From: Verrucomicrobiales bacterium
GTDB taxonomy: Bacteria > Verrucomicrobiota > Verrucomicrobiia > Verrucomicrobiales > DEV007
Assembly (NCBI GenBank): GCA_016795505.1
Contig: JAEUHH010000090.1
Location: 1 to 64,000 of the forward strand
Direction of reading: 5' to 3'
DNA length: 64,000 bases
How positions within the stretch are numbered: position 1 is the first letter of the stretch; every line of letters begins with the position of its first letter. Positions 33,495 to 42,409 of this stretch are shown here, one piece after another. The translations under genes and the position numbers were made by a program. Below the pieces are notes generated by a model. That model was given only the letters and a program-made list of their open reading frames with translations, was not told where the DNA came from and did no database searches.

Positions 33495-34778
33495 TCAGGC
33501 CTTGGCCGGTGAGTCGGCTTTGGCACCGGGGAGCACCGCGCCGATGATGAACATCAGGGCGAACAGGGCCAGCGGGGCAAACGGCGGCGCCCAAGCGAGC
33601 GTGCTCTTGAAGGCCACCATGGCAATGCCGAACCAGAGAAAAGCGCCCAGCAGCGACCAGGCGATGGCTTTGCCGCGGGAACGGCGGAAGGCGGCGGCCG
33701 CGAGCAGCGCGATGACGGCGACGCTCAACAGGCGCGCCCAGAAAGGCCACCAGTCGACGTAGCGACCGCTCTGGATGGTCGCGATGGCGCGGGTCAGCAA
33801 TTCGGCGCGGGACAGCGGCTTGTCGTAGCCGACCAGGGTGGCGCGCCGGTCCTCGGTGCGGTCGCGGCCGATGACGACGAGATTCTGCCGCAGCGTCTCG
33901 AAGTCTTTCTCCACGTCGGCGAGCAGTTTGCGGATCGCTTCGTCCTCGTCGCCGGTGAGCGCGAGCTGGAAGGCCGACACGACGGGATAAAAGCCGGGAC
34001 CGACACCGGACTGCTCGTAGAGCTTCATCCGGCCGCGCCCGTCGATGGGGACCCGGATTTTCTCGCCGATTTCGATGACTCCGGAGCCGACGGCCGGCAG
34101 TTTCACCGTCACCTGATCGAGCGGCACGCCCGCGTGGCTGGCGACGGCAGTGACGATGAAGGAGGCCACGATTTTGTCCCCCTGTCGGGCGATCAGCGGG
34201 AGGCTGCGGTCGGTGGTGCCGTCCAGTTCGATGCCGGTGAAGGCCGGCAGGCCGTTGGCGAGCAGTTGCGGATTGGGCGCGGCGACGACACGGGTCAGCG
34301 GCGTCACGTTGGCGGTGTCGCCCTCGACTTTGGTGAGGACGGGGAACTTCGGCTCCTCGGTGGGACCGGCCGGCGGCTGCCCATTTTCCGCCACCGCCCC
34401 GAGGGTGACGCGGGGCAGCGGGAGGGTGGCCTCCTTGAGCAATTCCAGAGTCGTCTGATTGATGGCGAGGGACTCGTCGAAGACGGGATTCGGCTCAAAG
34501 GCGACGGCTTTGGGGCTGAATTTCCCGACAAAGCCAAAGACGGCGGCGAAATCGGCCTGGGAGAGGCTCTCACCGATGGCGGGCTTGTACTCGTCGTCGA
34601 TGGTGACGAGGGTCACGGCGGGATCGGCGATCTTGTCGCGGGAGTTGGCGATGCAAAACTCCAGCCACCACCGGTTCAGCCCGGCGGCAAAACCCTCGCC
34701 TCCATTTTTCAGATTCCACTCCCCGAGCAGGGTCAGGACGGCTCCGAAGACGAGGAAGAGGGTCAGTCGATGGCGCAT
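33495..34778 (-). CDS. CHASE2-domain membrane protein without an output domain
   Basis: A 427-residue protein. An N-terminal membrane helix (residues ~5-22) is followed by a ~320-residue extracytoplasmic CHASE2-like sensor: LVTIDDEYKPAIGE, QADFAAVFGFVGKFSPKAVAF, FTGIELDGTTDRSLPLIAR, and the late segment LVVIGRDRTEDRRATLVG with GYDKPLSRAELLTRAIATI. Three C-terminal membrane helices then end the protein. CHASE2 normally feeds a kinase, cyclase or GGDEF domain; here nothing follows, so the signal must pass to another protein or the domain has a structural role. It is downstream of glgE on the same strand. Confidence 0.82.
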   Translation of the reverse strand: MRHRLTLFLVFGAVLTLLGEWNLKNGGEGFAAGLNRWWLEFCIANSRDKIADPAVTLVTIDDEYKPAIGESLSQADFAAVFGFVGKFSPKAVAFEPNPVFDESLAINQTTLELLKEATLPLPRVTLGAVAENGQPPAGPTEEPKFPVLTKVEGDTANVTPLTRVVAAPNPQLLANGLPAFTGIELDGTTDRSLPLIARQGDKIVASFIVTAVASHAGVPLDQVTVKLPAVGSGVIEIGEKIRVPIDGRGRMKLYEQSGVGPGFYPVVSAFQLALTGDEDEAIRKLLADVEKDFETLRQNLVVIGRDRTEDRRATLVGYDKPLSRAELLTRAIATIQSGRYVDWWPFWARLLSVAVIALLAAAAFRRSRGKAIAWSLLGAFLWFGIAMVAFKSTLAWAPPFAPLALFALMFIIGAVLPGAKADSPAKA

Positions 34779-34937
34779 GGCAGGTTATGGGGGAAGATCG
34801 TGTGTAGGGAGGACAATCGCGGGTCACCTTTGGCCGCGATCAGGGGAAAAGGCAAATGGCGGAAATGGGCCAGCGATGAATTTCAAGTTTTCCGAAAGAT
34901 CGTCCGGAGCCGGCTTGGCCCTCCGCAGGCGAACGGG

Positions 34938-36935
34938 TCAGACAGTCTCGCGGTGGAGCAGGAACAGGTGCACGGGCTTGGACCGGGGTTCGAGAGCGAC
35001 GTAGTTCGACGCTCCCTGCCAGTGGTAGATCTCCTCGTACATGAGGTCTTCCACCGCGAATCGCCGGTCGTGGCCAATTCCCATGGCCTCCAGGGGCAGG
35101 TGCAGCACGGTCTCCTGCCGGTGATGGGGATCGAGATTGACGACGCCGATCACGATGTTGCTCCGGTCATCGGTCCACTTGTAGTAGGCGAGGATCTGGT
35201 CGTTCTCGCAGGGGATGAAATCGATGTTGGCGTAGCTCTGGAGGGCAGGCTGCTGGCGGCGGATGCAGTTGAGCCGGCGGATGAAATCCTTGATGTTGCC
35301 GGGCGCGTCCCAGTCGCGGGCTTTGAGCTGGTATTTCTCACTGTGATTGTATTCCTCGCGGCCGGGCAGCGGGTCGTTTTCGCACAGCTCGTAGCCGCTG
35401 TAGATGCCCCAGGAGGTCGACAGGGTCGCCGCGAGGGCCGCGCGCAGCTTGAAGGTCGCCGGCGGCGCGTGCTGGAGATGGTGAGGCAGGATATCCGGCG
35501 TGTTCGGCCAGAAATTGGCGCGGTAGTAGTCGCGCATTTCGCCCCGGGTCAGCTCGCGGACATACTCGATGATCTCGGCCTTGGTCACGCGCCAGGTGAA
35601 GTAGGTGTAGCTCTGGGTGTAGCCGATCTTGGCGAGGGTCTGCATCATCTTCGGCCGGGTAAAGGCCTCGGAAAGAAAAATGGTGTCGGGCGCCGTCTTT
35701 CTCACCTCGGCGATGAGCCATTCCCAGAAAGCCACCGGCTTGGTGTGGGGATTGTCGACCCGGAAGACTTTGACGCCGCGATCGATCCAGAAGAGCACCA
35801 CATCGAGGAGTTCCTGCCAGAGCTCACGCCACTCGTCGCAGTGGAAATTGATCGGGTAGATGTCCTGATACTTTTTCGGCGGATTCTCGGCGTATTTGAT
35901 GGTGCCGTCGGGCCGGTGGAAGAACCAGTCGGGATGCTCGCGCACGTAGGGATGATCGGGCGAGCAATTGATGGCAAAATCGAGCGCGATCTCGATGCCG
36001 AGGGCGCGGGCCTCGCCCACCAGCCACTCGAGGTCGGCCACCGTGCCGAGGGCCGGCTCGACGTCGCGATGACCGCCAGCCGGACCACCGATGGCCCAGG
36101 GCGAACCGACATCGTCGGGACCAGCGGTGAGGGTGTTGTTTTTCCCTTTGCGGAATGTGATGCCGATCGGATGGATGGGCGGGAAATAGACAATATCGAA
36201 GCCCATGTCGCGCGCGTCACGGAGGCGCGGCAGACAGTCGCGGAAGGTGGAGTGCTTGTCCTCGCGTCCCTCGGCGGATCGTGGGAAAAACTCATACCAG
36301 GCAGAAAACTGGGCCAGCGGGGCCTCGACCAGGAGGGGCAGAGCCGGGTCGAGCTGGGTGGACAGGGAGCGGTTCGGCCAGCGGGCCAGCAGGGTGTGCA
36401 CGCGGTCGGTGCCGACGAGATGCGGAACCTCGCGGGCGGGCGTTTTCATCAACTCGGCGACGAGGGCGTCGATTTCCTCGGCATCGGCCCGCGAACGGCC
36501 GCGGGCGGCTCGATCGGCGGCGAGGTTCAGGATCACCCGCCCCTCCTCAATCTCGGTGCTGAAGTCGCTCTGGTCGCCGGTGAGCCGCCGCTCGTAGTCG
36601 TGCAGCCACGTGAGAAAATCATCGGCCCACGCCTCGACCGTGAACCGATACTCGCCCGGCTCGGGCACGGGAAACTCGGCCCACCAGCGGTCGTTGTCAC
36701 CGGGCACCATCGGTGTTTCTTCCCAGGTCCGGCCGGTACGCTTGCGCCACTTCACCACGGCGGCGATCACGTCGTGGCCGTCCTTGAAGAGGTCGGCTTC
36801 CACCCGGATTCTTTCACCGACAATGCGTTTCGCCGGGTAGCGCCCCCCTTCGACGGCGGGCGTGACATGGGCGATGACGACCGTGGCCGGTCGGGACTGC
36901 GGGGCAACGGAAGTGACGGCGGTGCTCTTGGCCAT
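34938..36935 (-). CDS. glgE: Alpha-1,4-glucan:maltose-1-phosphate maltosyltransferase GlgE
   Basis: A 665-residue GH13_3 enzyme, the usual GlgE length. The N-terminal beta-sandwich ends near residue 120. The catalytic barrel shows GFDIVYFPPIHPIG, LDFAINCSPDHPYV, and VFRVDNPHTKP with nucleophile D394, then FLSEAFTRP with acid/base E423. Both numbers coincide with the characterised Streptomyces coelicolor enzyme. It transfers maltosyl units from maltose-1-phosphate to alpha-glucan in the cytosol. The start at MAKSTAVTSVA matches the family; an upstream in-frame extension is low-complexity. The next gene upstream on the same strand (35 bp) encodes an APH-fold kinase that could supply a sugar phosphate. 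Confidence 0.96.
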   Translation of the reverse strand: MAKSTAVTSVAPQSRPATVVIAHVTPAVEGGRYPAKRIVGERIRVEADLFKDGHDVIAAVVKWRKRTGRTWEETPMVPGDNDRWWAEFPVPEPGEYRFTVEAWADDFLTWLHDYERRLTGDQSDFSTEIEEGRVILNLAADRAARGRSRADAEEIDALVAELMKTPAREVPHLVGTDRVHTLLARWPNRSLSTQLDPALPLLVEAPLAQFSAWYEFFPRSAEGREDKHSTFRDCLPRLRDARDMGFDIVYFPPIHPIGITFRKGKNNTLTAGPDDVGSPWAIGGPAGGHRDVEPALGTVADLEWLVGEARALGIEIALDFAINCSPDHPYVREHPDWFFHRPDGTIKYAENPPKKYQDIYPINFHCDEWRELWQELLDVVLFWIDRGVKVFRVDNPHTKPVAFWEWLIAEVRKTAPDTIFLSEAFTRPKMMQTLAKIGYTQSYTYFTWRVTKAEIIEYVRELTRGEMRDYYRANFWPNTPDILPHHLQHAPPATFKLRAALAATLSTSWGIYSGYELCENDPLPGREEYNHSEKYQLKARDWDAPGNIKDFIRRLNCIRRQQPALQSYANIDFIPCENDQILAYYKWTDDRSNIVIGVVNLDPHHRQETVLHLPLEAMGIGHDRRFAVEDLMYEEIYHWQGASNYVALEPRSKPVHLFLLHRETV

Positions 36936-36970
36936 GGATCGGTGGCGACGGGAAAGGCGTCGCGGCGCGC

Positions 36971-37987
36971 TCAGGCTACACGCGATTCGGCCAGACTCAA
37001 GGCGGGAGCCAGCCCCGGAGCGGCCCCGCGCTCCACCGCGACCTCGCGCAGGCGGGCGACTGCCGCCGGGATGTGGCGGAGGAAACCGGGCTGCCCTTTG
37101 TTCAAGCCGAGATTCCCATAGGCGCCGAGCGCCTGCATCAGCCGTTGCACGGCACAGCGATCCAGCCGCTGGCGGAAACGCTCCCACGGCTCCCCATGAC
37201 CGCTGGCGTCGCGGAGCGCGTGGTAATGCCGCGCCAGCTCCTCCTGCTGATCGGCCGACAGCGCCACGTAGGGATCGTAGAGCAGCGACGCCAGATCATA
37301 CTCCGGCAGCCCCCACCGCAGCCCCTGATAATCGATGAGCCAGGCGCCTCCGTCGCGAATCATCACGTTGGAAGACTGGAAATCGCGGTGCAGCAGCCCG
37401 CGGGGCTCGGCGGCCAGCGACTGCGCCAACTCGCGCAGCTCGCTGCCGGCCTGGATCGACGCCAACGCCTCCGCCGGTGCGGCGCTGAAGTGGGCGGCAA
37501 AATGCTCGAAAAAGTAGTCTTGCTCCCAGCGGTAGAGCGCCTCGTCGAATCCCGGCTCCAACTCCGGCAAGCCTGCCGGCGGCGACGCCTCCCCCACCCC
37601 ATGCAGCGGCAGCACCGCCGCCAGCGCCAGACGATAGAGCGGCGCGCGCACCGTCGCCCAGTCGGCCGTCTCGTGGGTCGCGAGGTCCTCACTGCCGAGA
37701 TCCTCGACCCACAGCACCTGGCGGGCGGCATCCTCCGCCACGATGGCTGGCACCGGCACCCCGAGATCGCGGAGAAACCGGGTGATTTCGGCAAAGCGAC
37801 CATTTTCCCGCCGCTCCAGCGAGTAGTGCATCGCCAGCAGCCGCCGCCCCGCCTCACCGGCCGACCGCAGACGGAAAAACCGCCGCCCCGAGCCGGACCG
37901 GTCGATCACCCCGCCTTCCGACACCTCCGCGTCGGCCCAATCCGGCAGGGTAGAACGAGTCAGGGCGGTGATGTCGGCAATGTCCAT
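36971..37987 (-). CDS. APH-fold small-molecule (sugar) kinase, AmgK-like
   Basis: A 338-residue cytosolic kinase of the aminoglycoside phosphotransferase fold. Visible are DRSGSGRRFFRLRS (nucleotide loop), VLWVEDLGSEDL (hinge), the catalytic loop LLHRDFQSSNVMIR and the metal motif WLIDYQGLRWGLPEYDLASLLYDP. The length, the RRFFRL loop and the YDLASLLYDP tail match anomeric sugar kinases of the AmgK type (N-acetylmuramate/N-acetylglucosamine kinases). Because it sits directly upstream of glgE, a maltose- or other sugar-1-kinase role feeding GlgE is an alternative. No MurU-type nucleotidyltransferase or trehalose synthase is nearby to decide. Confidence 0.78.
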   Translation of the reverse strand: MDIADITALTRSTLPDWADAEVSEGGVIDRSGSGRRFFRLRSAGEAGRRLLAMHYSLERRENGRFAEITRFLRDLGVPVPAIVAEDAARQVLWVEDLGSEDLATHETADWATVRAPLYRLALAAVLPLHGVGEASPPAGLPELEPGFDEALYRWEQDYFFEHFAAHFSAAPAEALASIQAGSELRELAQSLAAEPRGLLHRDFQSSNVMIRDGGAWLIDYQGLRWGLPEYDLASLLYDPYVALSADQQEELARHYHALRDASGHGEPWERFRQRLDRCAVQRLMQALGAYGNLGLNKGQPGFLRHIPAAVARLREVAVERGAAPGLAPALSLAESRVA

Positions 37988-38103
37988 GGGCGTCAGGGGT
38001 AAAACGGCGGGAAACGGGAACCATCCGGGCCTTTTCCGCCATCGCCAAGGGAAAAGGCGCTGCTTTCTCCGCCGGAGGCCATCGTCGCGGAAACCAACGA
38101 CGC

Positions 38104-39165
38104 TTAGCACGCCGGGCTCTCGCCCCCGGTCGGCAGGGCCACCGCCCGCCCCTCGCGCGCGGACACCAGGCCCGCCTCCAGGATCTCCTGGGCATCGCGG
38201 CCGTGACCCGGATCGCACAGGGGATGGATCGACGCTTCCGGGTGACGAATGAGATGGACAAAATGGGCGCTGGCAGTCTCCAACTCCGCAGCCACCGGTG
38301 GCGCGGCGATTTCGACGCCGTCGGGCTGCTCCAGCGTGGCCTTCACCAGGGGCGCGCCGTGATGCGGCGGGATCATCAGCGTGCCGGCGCTGCCGTAGAT
38401 CAGCGTGGTGTAGGAAGACAGGTGGCCGATCTGAGTCCAGCTCGCCTCGGTCGTGGCGAGCGCCTGCGGGTAGCCCAGCACGAGGATGGCGTTGTCCTCG
38501 AGCGACAGGGCCGGCTTCAATCCCGTGCGCAGGGTGACGCCGGTCACCGACTGCGGCCGGCCCAGCACCGTCCGAGTCAGCACCGCGCCGTAGCAGCAGT
38601 AGTCCATCAGCGCGCCGGCTCCATTCAGCGTTTCATCGTAGAGCCATTCGCAGAAAAATCGCGAGCACCCCAGCTCCACCGGCCCCTGATGGGCGGCGCG
38701 GTATTTCACCTGCCAGATCTCGCCGATCTCACCCGCGCGCAGTCGCTCCAGCGCATGCTGCATCTGCGGCCACCAGGTGAAGGGCCAGTTGATCATCAGC
38801 CGCACCCCGGCCGCCTGCGATGCCGCCAGCATCCGCTCGGCTCCCGCCAGAGTGGCTGCCATCGGCTTCTCGACCAGACAGTGCAGGCCCCGCCCGCAGG
38901 CGGCCACCGCGAGGTCTTCGCTGACGCGATTGCTGGCAAAGATGTAAACAGCGTCGAGCGACTCATCCGCCAGCAGGTCGGCATACTCGGCGTAAACCGG
39001 CCCGCCGAATTGACTCTCATACCGGTCACGCAGTTCCGGATAGGGATCAGCCGCGCCGGCCAGCGACACCCCGTCTCCGAGCCGGAGCAGTTCCTCCAGA
39101 TTGCCCCAGACATGGTCGTGATGCAGGCCGAGGACGCCGATGTGGATGGGTTTCGTGTCGTTCAT
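38104..39165 (-). CDS. Gfo/Idh/MocA-family oxidoreductase
   Basis: A 353-residue cytosolic protein (no signal). The Rossmann domain has IHIGVLGLHHDHVWGNL in place of the usual glycine-rich loop, DAVYIFASNRVS and the signature CLVEKPMAATLAGAE. The C-terminal domain holds LMINWPFTWWPQ, WLYDETLNGAGALMDYCCYG and the late GRDAQEILEAGLVSAREGR characteristic of the family. The unusual HHDHVWG loop is shared by a subgroup whose substrates are not known to me. It is 31 bp downstream of a second oxidoreductase of the same family and belongs to the same minus-strand unit. Confidence 0.9.
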   Translation of the reverse strand: MNDTKPIHIGVLGLHHDHVWGNLEELLRLGDGVSLAGAADPYPELRDRYESQFGGPVYAEYADLLADESLDAVYIFASNRVSEDLAVAACGRGLHCLVEKPMAATLAGAERMLAASQAAGVRLMINWPFTWWPQMQHALERLRAGEIGEIWQVKYRAAHQGPVELGCSRFFCEWLYDETLNGAGALMDYCCYGAVLTRTVLGRPQSVTGVTLRTGLKPALSLEDNAILVLGYPQALATTEASWTQIGHLSSYTTLIYGSAGTLMIPPHHGAPLVKATLEQPDGVEIAAPPVAAELETASAHFVHLIRHPEASIHPLCDPGHGRDAQEILEAGLVSAREGRAVALPTGGESPAC

Positions 39166-39196
39166 CAGGAAAAAGCGATTCTGTCATTCCCAGCCT

Positions 39197-40447
39197 TCAC
39201 AGCAGACCAAAGCGTTCGTCGATCGGCCGCTGATAGTCGCGCACCGCGCCGCTGAGCACATCGGCCACCGCGATCTCCCGTCCCGCATGGGCCGACTCCA
39301 CCACCGCATAGGAGCAGGCCAGATCCAGCAGGCCCTCGCGTCCCGAGCATTCCGGCTGAGTGCGGTTGCGGATCGCGTCCAGCCAGTCGAGCTGGGCGAT
39401 CGCAAAGTCGTCCGTCAGTCCGAGCGGAAAATGCCGCGCCTGGAGATGGGCCGGCGCCTCGGCCGCATACAGCGCACTCAGGGACCGTGGCTCCGCCTCC
39501 CCATCGAGATGCAGGGCGTCGCCGCAGACCCGGCCCCGGGTGCCGTAATAGGTGGGCCCCTCCCCGATCACCGTCGGGCTGCCGTGCCCCGCCCAACTGC
39601 CCAGCACCACGCCCGATGCCCCGCGCTCGTTGATGAAACTCGCATGGAACGTGTCGTCCGCATCGCACTCGCAGGGCTCCACCCGGCGACCATCGCGGAT
39701 CAGGTAACGCACCGGCTCGACCACCGCGGTCCGCGCCGTCACCGCGCGCATCTCCGCCCCGCCGATGTGTCTCAGCATGTCGAAAAAATGCGGCCCCAGA
39801 TCCAGCGCGATCCCGCCGGCCTCGGCCAGCACGTGCCGCCACGGCGTCTCGGCCACGATCCGGTCCGGCGCCCACCACGCGCCGATGTAGCCCATGTAGG
39901 CCATCTGCATCGGCCCCGCCGGCCCCTCGTCGCCCAGAGCCCAGGCCGCGTGGCGCACGTCGGAGCGAAACCGGGCATTTTCAAACACCCCGAAAGTCAC
40001 CCCCGCCGCCTCGGCCCGCTCGCACATGCGCCGCGCCGCCTCCATCGTCACCGCCAGCGGCTTCTGCGACATCAGGTGCTTCCCCCGCGCAAAAGCCGCG
40101 TCCGCCACCCGGTGATGCAGGCTGTGAATGGTGAAATCATTGACCGCATCGATCGGCCCCTCGGCGATCATCCGCTCGTAGTCCGTGTAAACGGCCACCT
40201 CCACCCCCGGCTGGAAATCGCTCAGATACTCGTCCGCGATCGCCAGCGGATCGCCCGCGATGTCCGACACCGCCCGCCGCTGCGGCGGCCCCTCGCCCCG
40301 CTTCACATAGCCGAGCGCATCCTCCTCGCGCCGCGCGCACAGGGCGGTGATCTGAAAGTCATCCACGCCCGCCTCCCGCAGCAGACGATAGCCCCGCAGA
40401 TGAGCCGCCAGGATGCGTCCGCAGCCGACAATGCCGATTCGTATCAT
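39197..40447 (-). CDS. Gfo/Idh/MocA-family oxidoreductase
   Basis: A 416-residue cytosolic protein starting at MIRIGIVGCGRILAAHLRG, a canonical nucleotide-binding loop. Further family marks are DAVNDFTIHSLHHR, the signature LMSQKPLAVTMEAARRMCE (Q in place of the usual E before KP), GVFENARFRSD, the metal-like ALDLGPHFFDMLRHI and the C-terminal LLDLACSYAVVESAHAGRE. The QKP variant still carries the catalytic lysine. It is the first gene of a five-gene minus-strand run ending with the CHASE2 gene. The substrate is presumably a sugar or inositol derivative. Confidence 0.9.
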   Translation of the reverse strand: MIRIGIVGCGRILAAHLRGYRLLREAGVDDFQITALCARREEDALGYVKRGEGPPQRRAVSDIAGDPLAIADEYLSDFQPGVEVAVYTDYERMIAEGPIDAVNDFTIHSLHHRVADAAFARGKHLMSQKPLAVTMEAARRMCERAEAAGVTFGVFENARFRSDVRHAAWALGDEGPAGPMQMAYMGYIGAWWAPDRIVAETPWRHVLAEAGGIALDLGPHFFDMLRHIGGAEMRAVTARTAVVEPVRYLIRDGRRVEPCECDADDTFHASFINERGASGVVLGSWAGHGSPTVIGEGPTYYGTRGRVCGDALHLDGEAEPRSLSALYAAEAPAHLQARHFPLGLTDDFAIAQLDWLDAIRNRTQPECSGREGLLDLACSYAVVESAHAGREIAVADVLSGAVRDYQRPIDERFGLL

Positions 40448-40534
40448 GATGCCCCGCACCCTAGCCAGCCCCACGCCGGGCGAAAGTGCTTTGTTCGCCC
40501 GAGATCGCGCCTTTCCCGCCGCGAACGGCGCTCC

Positions 40535-40587
40535 GGTTCCGATGAAAAAGGGTCTGATCTCCGATCAAACAGGGTCTCATCGAAACC
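40535..40587 (+). repeat. Dispersed palindromic repeat, copy 4 (direct form)
   Basis: Cores begin at 40539 (CCGATGAAAAAGGGT) and 40561 (CCGATCAAACAGGGT), 22 bp apart, both in the same orientation. It ends CATCGAAACC. It marks the border between the sugar-oxidoreductase run and the restriction island. Confidence 0.88.
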
Positions 40588-40929
40588 GCCCCCGCCCCTC
40601 CCCAAATCCATGTCAATCAATCCGCTCTCGATCCCAAACAATTCCGTCTCCGCACCAATCCGTGGAGCGACGCGAATCGACAGCCGGGCCATCGACCAAA
40701 TCGAACTGGGCCGCTGCCTCGGCATTTCCTCACGACACTCCGTCGATGGATTCCCAATACCGCTCCCTTTTGTCGCCAGACCACCGTCTCCCGGCTGACT
40801 ATTGCACAGAGCCGGCCACCAGCTGGGCGATCGGCTGGACAAGCTGGTGCCGCTCATCGCCGACCGTTCCCCCACCTTCGGCCCCGCGTGGCGGAATGCG
40901 CGGAACATCTACGACTCCGGCGGCCCGTC
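40588..40929. other. Border of the restriction island, no confident gene
   Basis: A 62-codon frame from the ATG at 40610 to 40798 and a further open stretch from 40802 ([18 protein letters not shown] ... [10 protein letters not shown]) look partly protein-like. Neither has a domain I recognise. The second is in frame with the hsdM relic and may be part of its ruined leader. Confidence 0.35.
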
Positions 40930-41080
40930 CCGCCGTCGTCGAGTTCGGGGTCGGCTTGAGGCTTGGCGCCAGCTGGCTTGGCGCAACGGGGCGCGGATTT
41001 GGGGTTGCCTTGGCGGAGTCGGCAGGGTAAGAAACGGGCGTTCCCACCCCGCTGAACCGCCTCTCCCGATCATGCCCCGC
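40930..41080 (+). repeat. Duplicated hsdM leader, copy 1
   Basis: About 150 bp beginning GTCGTCGAGTTCGGGG and ending at CCCCGCTGAACCGCCTCTCC plus the ATG of an hsdM relic recurs, with scattered changes, at 44098-44253 before a second hsdM relic. Confidence 0.75.
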
Positions 41081-42271
41081 GTTGCAAAAGCCCAGATTGA
41101 CAGTGGCATGGAGGATTCCACGGCCAAACGTGGCTTCGAAGCGACAATCTGGCTCGCCGCCGACCCGTTCGGCGACAACTTCATCTCCGGGCAGGACAAA
41201 CGGGAGCAGCAGCAGCAGCGGCCATTTCGCGTCGGGAAGCGAAACCCCAGGGTGAGGCTGCGGCGGCAGCAGCCGAAACAAAGCAACGCCAACACCCGCC
41301 GCCTCGCCATCAAGAACCTCGCCATCCGCGGCATCCGCGGCATCGAGGCCGACATCGGCAAGGAACACGCCGACACCTTCCGCCTCGTCCAGCATCCCGA
41401 CCTCCGCGCCGACTACGTCCTCGCCAACCCGCCCTTCAACGACTCCGACACTGCCCTGCGCGGCAGCGCATTCCTTCAAAGCGAAGCCAAACCGCAGGTC
41501 GTGAGCGAAGCGAAGGACAATTTCCGCAAGGACGACGACGTGCGCTGGCAATGGAGCGGAGCGACATGGACCACCCGACAGGGTTGCCCGGAGGGTGCAC
41601 GCGGGGGCGTTCATCAATTCGGCGTTCCGCCGAAGGGGAATGCCAACTTCGCCTGGGTGCAGCACTTCATCCACCATCTCGCTCCGAACGGGATGGCCGG
41701 GTTTGTCTTGGCGAGTGGGAGCATGTCGTCGAACCAGTCCGGCGAGGGCGAGATCCGGAAGGCGATCATCGAGGCGGACCTCGTGGACTGCATGGTCGCC
41801 CTCCCCGGCCAGATCTTCTACAGCACGCAGATACCTGTCTGCCTTTGGTTCCTCGCAAAAAACAAAGCCGCCGACGCCAAACGCGGCTTCCGCGACCGCC
41901 GCAAAGAGACCCTCTTCATCGACGCCCGGAAAATGGGCACCCTCATCGACCGCGTCCACCGCGAGTTGACCGACGCCGACCTGGAGAAAATCACCTCCGC
42001 CTACCACGCCTGGCGGAGAGACAAAGACGCGGGCAAATACCAAGACGTGGCCGGCTTCTGCAAATCCGCCACCACTGCCGAAATCGCCGCGCACGGCCAC
42101 GTCCTCACGCCCGGCCGCTACGTCGGCGCCGAGGAAGTCGAAGATGACGGCGAGCCCTTCGAGGAGAAGATGCCGCGACTTGTCGCCGAACTGGCGGGCC
42201 AATTCATGGAATCAGCGAAACTGGAAGCCGCCATCCGGCAAAACCTGAAGGGACTCGGCTATGCGCTCTGA
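41064..42271 (+). pseudogene. hsdM: Type I restriction methyltransferase HsdM, internally deleted and interrupted
   Basis: The frame is open (402 codons) but the protein is mutilated. It begins MPRVAKAQ, keeps [10 protein letters not shown] from the N-terminal helical domain, then jumps through a Q/R-rich patch to [13 protein letters not shown]. About 190 residues are missing, including motif I (SAM-binding, FxxxxGSGGMF). Motif [10 protein letters not shown] is present, but the next conserved block is split by two in-frame insertions: 24 codons ending EAKDN before [10 protein letters not shown], and 22 codons ([19 protein letters not shown] and on) before [15 protein letters not shown]. The remainder, including [18 protein letters not shown] and the tail LKGLGYAL, is normal. 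It cannot bind SAM as usual and is almost certainly inactive. Confidence 0.85.
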
Positions 42272-42287
42272 ATCCACCCAAAAAGAA

Positions 42288-42335
42288 ACCCCGGGGCCTC
42301 TCAACCGCAAGCGGCCAAGGAAGGGATCCCGGGGT
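42288..42335. terminator. Hairpin between hsdM relic and Abi-like gene
   Basis: 8-bp arms ACCCCGGG (42288-42295) and CCCGGGGT (42328-42335). There is no T-run; a structured spacer or weak terminator is possible. Confidence 0.3.
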
Positions 42336-42409
42336 CAACACAGGCAAGTTGCCGTCACTCTGGTTGATCGTCAAACCGATTTGTTCTTCAACGTGGGCTA
42401 CGGACTCTG

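Noticed and set aside
34134-37121. A 995-codon plus-strand open frame opposite glgE and the CHASE2 gene
   Set aside because: Glycine- and valine-rich with no domain. The minus strand carries clear GlgE catalytic motifs.
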